Shown here: piece by piece, positions 17,625 through 24,147 of the stretch | How positions within the stretch are numbered: position 1 is the stretch's first letter | How the letters are laid out: each line of letters starts with the position of its first letter | Assembly: GCA_021776335.1 (NCBI GenBank) | Contig: JAJFGB010000001.1 | Coordinates: forward strand, 528,817-592,816 | Direction of reading: 5' to 3' | DNA length: 64,000 nt | DNA from: Hyphococcus sp. | GTDB lineage: Bacteria > Pseudomonadota > Alphaproteobacteria > Caulobacterales > Parvularculaceae | The notes under the pieces: generated by a model | What the model saw: the letters and a program-made list of their open reading frames with translations, nothing else | Database searches by the model: none | What the model was told of the DNA's origin: nothing | Position numbers and translations under genes: made by a program

Positions 17625-18374
17625 ATGAGATTATCGTTTAACTTGTTTGTGATCGCAGCGATGGCGCTGGCATTGACGGCTTGCGGCGGCGAATCGAGCG
17701 GCGCCTCCAGGGCAGAAACAGAACTTAGCGAAAAGGCGTCAGCAGTCGAGACGAATGCGACGAACAGCACCGATCCTGCGCTGAACACTGCCGTCGAGCC
17801 TGCAGCTGACGCGTTTGTGATCGTCATGCTGGGCGACAGTCTGACCGCGGGGTTGGGACTTAATGATAATGACGCGCCGCCGGCGCAAATCGAAAAGCGG
17901 CTGAACGCCGGAGGCGTTGCTGTGCGTGTCATCAATGCGGGCGTTTCCGGCGATACGACCGCAAACGGGCTGGCGCGCTTCGACTGGAGTGTAACATCTG
18001 CAAACCCCGACCTTTTAGTCGTCGCGCTTGGCGCCAATGACTATTTCGGTGGCGTTGAGCCAGCGCGCGCTAAAGAAAACCTTGCGGCGATTATTGAGCG
18101 TGCAAAAGCGCTAGGTGTGCCTGTAGCGCTTGTCGGCGTGAAGGCCCGATCGTCCGCCGCTGCAGACGCCCGCGGCGCGGAATATAGCGCCATCTATCCC
18201 GAACTTGCCGCCGCGCACAACACGCCGCTATATCCGGCGATGTTAAAGGGCGTGCGCGGGGTTCCAGGATTTTTGCAGGCTGACGGTCTTCATCCGACCG
18301 CGGAGGGCGCCGCAATCATCGCCGATAATTTGACAGGGTTTTTGGCGCCGATCATTGCGACGCTTGATAAATAA
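17625..18374 (+). CDS. GDSL-family arylesterase/lysophospholipase (TesA-like) lipoprotein
   Basis: SGNH hydrolase for acyl esters in the cell envelope. Seen: a lipoprotein signal with LTACGGE, a low-complexity linker, then block I GDSLTAGLG (nucleophile Ser), block II Gly in GVSGDTTANG, block III GANDYF, and block V DGLHPTAEG with the catalytic Asp/His. ATG 17625 has GAGG upstream and starts the lipobox signal. TTG 17601 is in frame but poor. It is divergent from the YbbA-type ATPase gene, matching the known tesA-ybbA arrangement. Confidence 0.88.
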   Translation: MRLSFNLFVIAAMALALTACGGESSGASRAETELSEKASAVETNATNSTDPALNTAVEPAADAFVIVMLGDSLTAGLGLNDNDAPPAQIEKRLNAGGVAVRVINAGVSGDTTANGLARFDWSVTSANPDLLVVALGANDYFGGVEPARAKENLAAIIERAKALGVPVALVGVKARSSAAADARGAEYSAIYPELAAAHNTPLYPAMLKGVRGVPGFLQADGLHPTAEGAAIIADNLTGFLAPIIATLDK

Positions 18375-18393
18375 ACGCTGATTACCTCTGTGC

Positions 18394-18867
18394 CTAACTC
18401 CGTAGTCCTTTGGTAAATTTGGCAAGGCTATCCAGCGATTGCGTCCAACCCTGTCGAAGCGCACCTTCCATATGTTTATCGGGAATCTGAGAATGCGTGA
18501 GCGTAAGCTCAGTTCCGCCGTTATTCTCGGCGAGCTCTATGCTCACCAGCGTCTCGGTTCCTGCTGCCGGCATGTGCGCACTCCAGATCCATGAAAATAC
18601 GAGTTGTTTCGGCGCGTCGACCACCTGGTATTTACCTGTGACCTCTAGTTCCACGCCGCCATCGCTGCGCCTTGTATATACGAAGTGAAAACGCCCTCCG
18701 GGTTGTACATCCATGTCGGCTGTAGAAAGAAACACATCTTCAGACGGGCAGAACCATTCCAATATCTGTTCGGCCTCACACCATGCGTCGAAAACGACTT
18801 CGGGCGGGAATTCCAATGTTTTGTGCAGAGTAACCGTTGTCGGTGAGGCGCTGCTTTTTTTGCTCAT
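18394..18867 (-). CDS. SRPBCC (AHSA1-like) domain protein
   Basis: A 157-aa START-fold protein. The pattern is typical of the AHSA1/YndB group: an N-terminal strand into FPPEVVFDAWCEAEQILEW (split here), GGRFHFVY, and the C-terminal helix EGALRQGWTQSLDSLAKF. ATG 18867 overlaps the end of the ArsR gene by 4 nt. ArsR+SRPBCC pairs are common; the START-fold member may bind a hydrophobic ligand. Convergent with the TesA-like gene. Confidence 0.88.
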   Translation of the reverse strand: MSKKSSASPTTVTLHKTLEFPPEVVFDAWCEAEQILEWFCPSEDVFLSTADMDVQPGGRFHFVYTRRSDGGVELEVTGKYQVVDAPKQLVFSWIWSAHMPAAGTETLVSIELAENNGGTELTLTHSQIPDKHMEGALRQGWTQSLDSLAKFTKGLRS

Positions 18868-19208
18868 TTTTGTTTTCTGCCATGTGATCGAACAAGATGA
18901 TCTTCGAGCGACTGGAGTTGAGCACCCCAATATTTCTGGTGCGCCTGAATCCAGCGCGCGGATTCCTTAAGCGCAGCCGGTTTGAAACTCAAAACATGCT
19001 CTCGCCCTTGTTTGGACCGAGATATTAAACGCGCCCGCTCGAGAATTTTAAGGTGCTTGGTGATCGCCGCGGGGCTTTCCGGAAATGGCTCAGAAAGCGC
19101 CTTTACTGTCATTGAATCACGCGAGAGTCGGTCCAGCAGATCCCGGCGTACCGGATGAGAAAGCGCAAAAAATACAGAGTCCACTTGTTCAGTTCTCAGA
19201 TAAGCCAT
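18864..19208 (-). CDS. ArsR-family transcriptional regulator
   Basis: A 114-aa winged-helix repressor. Seen: ALSHPVRRDLLDRLS at the N-terminus, recognition helix region SPAAITKHLKILERARLI, and wing RSKQGREHVLSF. There are no cysteines, so it is not a classical metal sensor. It is translationally coupled (4-nt overlap) to an SRPBCC gene, a frequent pair in which the regulator controls its own operon. The YHS-domain gene lies 71 bases upstream on the same strand. Confidence 0.92.
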   Translation of the reverse strand: MAYLRTEQVDSVFFALSHPVRRDLLDRLSRDSMTVKALSEPFPESPAAITKHLKILERARLISRSKQGREHVLSFKPAALKESARWIQAHQKYWGAQLQSLEDHLVRSHGRKQK

Positions 19209-19279
19209 TACCGTCCAAAAATTTTCTGATGGAGTTGTTGCGTCCCGTGGCGTTGATTTCGAATATTGCTTTCAGCACA

Positions 19280-19786
19280 TCAGTCATATTTCGCGCTTCG
19301 CGCACCCCATTTCTCGTCGCCGCGAGCAATGACGCCGTCATCAATCTCTGACGCCCAGGTTTTTCTGGGGCCTTCATCCGCAAACAAAAAAAGCTGTTCA
19401 TCTTCGAGGCGCCATATGTTTGGGTCGCCCTCTGCGGTAAACCCTTTACTCGCAGCGAATGAACAAAAGCCGCCATATTTAGGCGCGTATTTCACGGGGG
19501 CAGCTTTAAACAGAGCCATGTTTTCATTCGAAACGAACCGCCATTCGGCGCCGCCCCAGTTCGTTGAGAACTCCTCCGTGCCAGGCTCAGATTTGGATGT
19601 CGTGTGATAGGCGACTGGATCGTAGCCGCCTATGGCGACACCATGTGCAGCATTAACGGGACCGAACCAGTTCCATGCAAGTGGAGAAACTTTTTTGGTT
19701 TGCGAAATGACTGTCGCGCCCAGCAGTAGAAAAACCACAAGACCGACAATGAGGCTGATGCCCCAATGTGATTTAATCAATTCCAT
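19280..19786 (-). CDS. YHS-domain membrane-anchored protein
   Basis: A 168-aa protein with one N-terminal anchor (GISLIVGLVVFLLLGATVI). A YHS-type domain follows, starting VAIGGYDPVAYHTT at about residue 50, with WRFVSNENMALFKAAPVKYAP (in parts) and GGFCSFAASKG, which carries the single conserved Cys. YHS proteins with GYDPVAYF-type openings are thought to bind metal or chlorinated substrates; their role is unsettled. ATG 19786 has GGAGCAGGAAAAAG upstream. That ribosome site overlaps one arm of the long palindrome next to it. Confidence 0.8.
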   Translation of the reverse strand: MELIKSHWGISLIVGLVVFLLLGATVISQTKKVSPLAWNWFGPVNAAHGVAIGGYDPVAYHTTSKSEPGTEEFSTNWGGAEWRFVSNENMALFKAAPVKYAPKYGGFCSFAASKGFTAEGDPNIWRLEDEQLFLFADEGPRKTWASEIDDGVIARGDEKWGARSAKYD

Positions 19787-19793
19787 CTTTTTC

Positions 19794-19837
19794 CTGCTCC
19801 CATATAGTACACCATTTGGTGTACTATATGGGAGCAG
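19794..19837 (-). promoter_or_regulatory. 44-bp perfect palindrome before the YHS gene
   Basis: Two perfect 21-nt arms (inner part TCCCATATAGTACACCA and its complement) are separated only by TT. In the minus-strand mRNA this would be a very stable hairpin whose 3' arm contains GGAGCAG, the upstream half of the YHS ribosome-binding site. In DNA it could be a double operator. Both the symmetry and the position are directly visible. Confidence 0.8.
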
Positions 19838-19942
19838 CGTTGATGTGTAAACCGTAATCAGAGGCGGGGTAGAGAGGATGAGTTGCGGTATTCCTGATCT
19901 CGCAAGCATGTGGGCAAAGCAGGAGAGTGGGGAGTAAATGCC

Positions 19943-20671
19943 TCAGGGCGCCTGAACACCCGTATAAAGAAGCGTGAGCCCAATCGTATTGGCCAGCCCA
20001 TGAGACAGCGTCAGCGGCCATATGTTGCGCTTGAGCAATAAGTAAAAAATCCCGGACACAAAAGCGATGGCGCCGGTCGCCAACGCCCCGCCGATGCCTT
20101 GATAATAAAGATGCTGCTGACCGAAAATGATAGCTTGTAAGATCACCGCGATGAACACTGCGAACGGCAAGAACGAAAACAATCGTTCGAAACGAGAAAT
20201 CAGCATGCCTCTGAATAGTAGTTCTTCAGTGAACCCGCCAATCACCCATGAAACGGCGAGCCAATACAGATAGACCGGCAAATTGCCTGGAACATTGGCG
20301 AACCTGTTCGCGTATCGCTGATCGACTTCTGACGCCACACCATCAGCCGGTGAAAGCATTGCAGTGACGACAGATTCAACGACAATGCCCAAGGCCATTG
20401 TGACAACCAGAATACCGACGGTCCAAAGAAACGCAGCCCGAATACTTTTTGGGCGTTTCAGACCGAGATCGCTCCACCCTTCATTGTTTGACCGCAAACA
20501 CAATGTCGCCACGCCAAGACTCGCAAGCAGCGCAATAGGTCCGGCGTAAGTCCACAACGACTCAATCCTTAAGACAATGGCTTTGACGATAATCAGCGTG
20601 CCCAGGACGAAAACAAGATCGCTGACCGCTATACGGGCGCTATTGGAGGGGGCCTTGTTTATGCTTTTCAT
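19943..20671 (-). CDS. CPBP-family intramembrane protease (CAAX/bacteriocin-processing type)
   Basis: A 242-aa membrane protein with seven or eight helices. The CPBP signature is seen: EELLFRGMLISRFER (motif 1, EExxxR) at about residue 150, FGQQHLYYQG (motif 2, replacing the usual FxxxH), then LLKRNIWPLTLSHGLAN with the motif-3 His. Start ATG 20671 is chosen because AAGGAAG lies eight bases upstream. ATG 20695 overlaps the MarR gene. Directly downstream of the MarR gene and probably controlled by it. Substrate unknown. Confidence 0.82.
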   Translation of the reverse strand: MKSINKAPSNSARIAVSDLVFVLGTLIIVKAIVLRIESLWTYAGPIALLASLGVATLCLRSNNEGWSDLGLKRPKSIRAAFLWTVGILVVTMALGIVVESVVTAMLSPADGVASEVDQRYANRFANVPGNLPVYLYWLAVSWVIGGFTEELLFRGMLISRFERLFSFLPFAVFIAVILQAIIFGQQHLYYQGIGGALATGAIAFVSGIFYLLLKRNIWPLTLSHGLANTIGLTLLYTGVQAP

Positions 20672-20684
20672 TTTGAAAACTTCC

Positions 20685-21182
20685 TTAGTTGTCACTCGGT
20701 TGCCGGCGGATTTTCATACGCTCGGCCAGTGGCATTTTCTGTAAACAACGCTCTGCTTCCAATATCTTCGCCGTCAAATTGACGTCTATTTCATTGTACA
20801 GACCTTCTATGGCGCCAGCCGCGTTTTTTGTGACAAGCGCGAGCTGTTCAGCCTCTTTGAGGCCCATTGAGGTCAAAGTAATCAAGCGCGATCGGCGATC
20901 TTTCTCATTCGCTATACGTTTCACAAGGCCAATATCATCAAGGCTCTTGATGCGTTGGGCAGCCATTTGATGGGTGTAGTTAAAGGCGTCAGAAAGTTCG
21001 GTAACCGTCGCTTTTTTTGCTCGCAACAAAAACAGCATGGTCGAAACTGATGATGCCGGCGTTCGCAGACCGTGTTGAGCGAGCATCTCATCGCCCTGCG
21101 CGATAATCAGATCAGATAACCGTCGGGCGAAATGTGCCAGATACGCATTGTCTGTTGACCCATCGAAATGTTGCCACGTCAC
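20685..21182 (-). CDS. MarR-family transcriptional regulator
   Basis: A winged-helix regulator of about 165 aa. Seen: a dimerisation helix (HFARRLSDLIIAQGDEML), HTH region ATVTELSDAFNYTHQMAAQRI, a wing with RIANEKDRRSRLITLT (classical DxRxxxxxLT form), and a C-terminal helix. I chose GTG 21182 since GGAG lies six bases upstream. The longer GTG 21194 start would sit three bases from the palindrome with no ribosome site. It overlaps or abuts the CPBP protease gene. Confidence 0.82.
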   Translation of the reverse strand: MTWQHFDGSTDNAYLAHFARRLSDLIIAQGDEMLAQHGLRTPASSVSTMLFLLRAKKATVTELSDAFNYTHQMAAQRIKSLDDIGLVKRIANEKDRRSRLITLTSMGLKEAEQLALVTKNAAGAIEGLYNEIDVNLTAKILEAERCLQKMPLAERMKIRRQPSDN

Positions 21183-21197
21183 AATTGACTCCACATG

Positions 21198-21211
21198 CGC
21201 AAGTACTTGCG
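21198..21211 (-). promoter_or_regulatory. Palindromic operator candidate for the MarR gene
   Basis: Perfect 14-bp palindrome CGCAAGTACTTGCG, 16 bases upstream of the chosen MarR start codon. Placement and symmetry fit autoregulation by the encoded MarR dimer. Confidence 0.5.
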
Positions 21212-21340
21212 TACATGAGGCATAAACCCCGCTTAGTCAAGCCATGTAAGTGGCGGTGACGCCGGTTCTCGCGGATCTCTATGCGATTGTGCCAGTATTT
21301 TCTTCTATCATTGATGCGATATTCCATGTATCCATGAAGT

Positions 21341-21664
21341 ATGAAACAAAATCACGCCATCAAAATCCTCTCTGCAATCGCCCATGATGGGCGGCTACTG
21401 CTGATGCGAAGGCTCATCCAGGCCGGACCAAACGGCGTGTCCGCTGGAGCGCTGGCGCAGTTCGCCAAGAGTGAAGCAACGACGACATCTGCACAGCTTC
21501 TCGTCTTGTCAAATGCGGGATTGGTCCGTTCTGTCCGCAAGGGTCGAACCGTTACCTATTTTGCTGAGTACCAAGCGATGAGCAGCCTGCTCTCATATCT
21601 GATGGTGGATTGTTGCGGAGGGAACGAAGATATTTGTAGCCCCGCGATAAAGGCGTGTTGTTGA
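21341..21664 (+). CDS. ArsR/SmtB-family regulator with cysteine-rich tail
   Basis: A 107-aa winged-helix protein. Seen: ILSAIAHDGRLLLMRRLI, recognition region SEATTTSAQLLVLSNAGLV, wing SVRKGRTVTYF. The C-terminus is rich in cysteine (DCCGGNEDICSPAIKACC, residues 90-107), suggesting thiol-based metal or metalloid sensing at the tail as in some arsenite sensors. Its stop overlaps the ATG of the following ATP-grasp gene (TGATG), so the two are translationally coupled. Confidence 0.85.
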   Translation: MKQNHAIKILSAIAHDGRLLLMRRLIQAGPNGVSAGALAQFAKSEATTTSAQLLVLSNAGLVRSVRKGRTVTYFAEYQAMSSLLSYLMVDCCGGNEDICSPAIKACC

Positions 21665-22950
21665 TGACTACTCTCGAACATACGGCGCAGCGCTGCTCAA
21701 CCGATTGGATCGAAGTCAATCGATCCTGTTTGTGCCTGCCGCTTGATCGCAAGGAAATTGATGCAAATATTGTAAGGCGAAACAGTATCGAAGGCCTGCC
21801 TGGCTTATTGTCGGCGCGTGCGAGTCTATTTGCTGGTACGCCGGTTTTTGTATCCCAATCAGATGCGTCACAAATGCAGGCGCAGATTACGTCTATTGAG
21901 GCTGCACTGGCGCTGAAAGGCTTTCGTGATCATGTTTTTGAGCGTGCGCCGTCACCTGTCATGTTTGTGCAACCCCAATCACGTGGCGTCTTTATGGCGT
22001 ATGACTTTCATCTTACACCGGACGGGCCGCGACTGATTGAGATAAACACAAATGCTGGCGGCGCATTTCTCGTAAATGTCTTGCAGAACTCTCTGCCTTT
22101 GCCTTCGTCGGTTTGTTGCGGGACGGACAAAGCGTGGAGCCGTGATATCGAGAAAGATATCGTCGAGATGTTTCTCACGGAATGGCGACTGTCTGGACGA
22201 GTTGGGCGCCCGCGCACGCTAGCCATCGTAGACGAGGAACCGGCAGCACAATATCTGTATCCAGAGATGCTCATCGCTCAGAAGATGTTCGAGCGCCACG
22301 GGATCAACACTATCATCACAGATCCAACTTCTTTGATCTATGACGGCGCACATCTGCTTCACGGTAAGACGGTGATTGACATGGTCTATAATCGCCTGAC
22401 TGATTTTGATTTTTGCAATCGCAATCATGTAGCGTTGCGAGCGGCGCTTCAAGACGGCAATGCTGTCATCAGTCCAGCGCCGCGCCACCATGCGCTATAC
22501 GCGGATAAGAGAAATCTGGTATTGCTGGGCGACAGAGAGCGCCTTAGCTCATGGGGCTTGTCGGCTCAACATATCGACGCGCTTTCAGATATTCCCGAAA
22601 CGGTTCCGGTATCATCAAACCTGGCCGATGAATTTTGGCGCCGGCGGCGAGGGTTATTTTTCAAACCTGCAGCCGGTTTTGGCAGCCGCGGTGTTTACCG
22701 GGGCGACAAACTAACCCGGCGGGTTTGGAACAATATTCTCGCTGGGGACTATGTCGCGCAATCATATGTGCCGCCGCCTTCTCGCGCTGTTGCGCTTGAT
22801 GATGAAACCACCGCCCTGAAGTTTGATGTTCGTGTTTACACCTATAGCGGCGAACCAATGCTTTATGCTGCTCGCTTGTATAATGGTCAGACGACTAATT
22901 TTCGAACGGCAGGCGGCGGTTTTGCGCCGATCATATTTTCAAAAAATTAA
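21664..22950 (+). CDS. ATP-grasp-fold protein of unknown specificity
   Basis: A 428-aa soluble protein. A central segment PDGPRLIEINTNAGGAF (about residues 118-134) resembles the ATP-grasp metal-binding E-x-N strand. Later segments fit an ATP-grasp ligase layout that may be permuted: MVYNRLTDFDF, the basic GLFFKPAAGFGSRGVYRG, and YVAQSYVPPPS followed by KFDVRVYTY. I cannot name the substrate. It has no membrane segment. ATG 21664 overlaps the ArsR stop by one base; GTG/TTG starts upstream are less likely. Coupled to a cysteine-rich ArsR regulator, so a metal, metalloid or thiol-peptide role is one guess. Confidence 0.62.
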   Translation: MTTLEHTAQRCSTDWIEVNRSCLCLPLDRKEIDANIVRRNSIEGLPGLLSARASLFAGTPVFVSQSDASQMQAQITSIEAALALKGFRDHVFERAPSPVMFVQPQSRGVFMAYDFHLTPDGPRLIEINTNAGGAFLVNVLQNSLPLPSSVCCGTDKAWSRDIEKDIVEMFLTEWRLSGRVGRPRTLAIVDEEPAAQYLYPEMLIAQKMFERHGINTIITDPTSLIYDGAHLLHGKTVIDMVYNRLTDFDFCNRNHVALRAALQDGNAVISPAPRHHALYADKRNLVLLGDRERLSSWGLSAQHIDALSDIPETVPVSSNLADEFWRRRRGLFFKPAAGFGSRGVYRGDKLTRRVWNNILAGDYVAQSYVPPPSRAVALDDETTALKFDVRVYTYSGEPMLYAARLYNGQTTNFRTAGGGFAPIIFSKN

Positions 22951-22984
22951 CCTGTGCGCCGAATTTCAGCGTATGTTCAATTGG

Positions 22985-24013
22985 TTAGCTGGCATCATGA
23001 AAGATAACGCCTGCAGCATAGCGTCGGCCTGATGATATCTGGCTGACCCCGTGACGCATTGTCGTTCGATAGTCTCTGCGAACCCCGCTCTTTGGCCGAT
23101 GACGCACCGGAAATATCACGACATCACCTTGTCTCATTGGAACGACATGCGGTCTTGATTGCATGCGCGGGCGCTGCTCGGTGATGACGAATTCACCGCC
23201 GGTAAAATCACGCCCGGGTTTTGACAAGAGCAATGCAGCCTGAAGCGGAAAAACCTTTTCGCCGTAAAGGTCCTGGTGCAGGCAATTATAATCACCACGC
23301 TCATATTTCAGGATTAGCGGGGTCGGCCTGGTCTGGCCGTGGGCCGCACATTCAGCAAGATAATCCGCGTGAGACTTAGGAAATGCCGTGCTGCCCCCGA
23401 GCCGCTGTGCCCACATATCCGCAATCGGCGCCAACAGCGTATAAAGGCGGTGTCGCAGCGTTTCCACAATCCATGGCAATGGATATGCAAAATAGCGATA
23501 TTCACCCGAGCCGAATCCATGACGCGCCATTTTTATGGTGCTGCGGAAATTCCCTTCATCATAAAGATTGATCAGATCGTCACAGTGAGCATGCGTAAGA
23601 AGGCCCGGCAAAATACACCAGCCATTTTCGTTCAGCTCGTGATGAATATGCTCAGTATCCAGCGCGTCTATCATTGAGCTGACTGTGTTCGGTAAATTGC
23701 CGGGCGTCGTCTGCTCACCCAACCTACAAGTTTTGTGGACTGGCGTTACGTTTTGATCCTCGCTCGCAAACCCGTCGGGCTTGCATCTTTTGCAGGCGCG
23801 AAGGCCTGCTGCACGCGCTTCCGACGTTGCATCAAAAAACGCAACGTTTTTTCGTAAGGCTTGCCGGGATGGGCAAGATGGGCGGCAGTAAACGCCGGTT
23901 GTCATTACACCATAGACGAATTGACCATCATATGATGCATCTCGCGCGGTCATCGCCGCCCACATTTGCTCCTGGCGATTGGCCGGCTTCCCAGCGGTCA
24001 CATCATTGTGCAT
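22985..24013 (-). CDS. Ada N-terminal zinc domain fused to a 2OG-Fe(II) oxygenase
   Basis: A 342-aa fusion. Residues 14-85 match the Ada methylphosphotriester-binding domain: TGVYCRPSCPSR gives Cys43 and Cys47, and RACKRCKPDG gives Cys74 and Cys77, the four zinc ligands. From about residue 115 comes a double-stranded beta-helix dioxygenase with HQD (His246, Asp248), distal His321 (MRHGVSQI) and Arg330/331. The whole suggests a methyl-damage sensor or repair oxygenase in the AlkB sense (inference). ATG 24013 is chosen for AAGGG about eight bases upstream. Convergent with the ATP-grasp gene. Confidence 0.85.
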   Translation of the reverse strand: MHNDVTAGKPANRQEQMWAAMTARDASYDGQFVYGVMTTGVYCRPSCPSRQALRKNVAFFDATSEARAAGLRACKRCKPDGFASEDQNVTPVHKTCRLGEQTTPGNLPNTVSSMIDALDTEHIHHELNENGWCILPGLLTHAHCDDLINLYDEGNFRSTIKMARHGFGSGEYRYFAYPLPWIVETLRHRLYTLLAPIADMWAQRLGGSTAFPKSHADYLAECAAHGQTRPTPLILKYERGDYNCLHQDLYGEKVFPLQAALLLSKPGRDFTGGEFVITEQRPRMQSRPHVVPMRQGDVVIFPVRHRPKSGVRRDYRTTMRHGVSQISSGRRYAAGVIFHDAS

Positions 24014-24147
24014 GCTCTTTACCCTTGAGGAATTGAAAATTTTCGCTCGTCTCAAGAGCTAAATTTAGAGGGGCATGCCAGCCAAAGCATTCCGATTCTT
24101 GCGGTCAAATATAGAAAATGGCTATCAAGGGCGTGGTTTTTTTCCAA

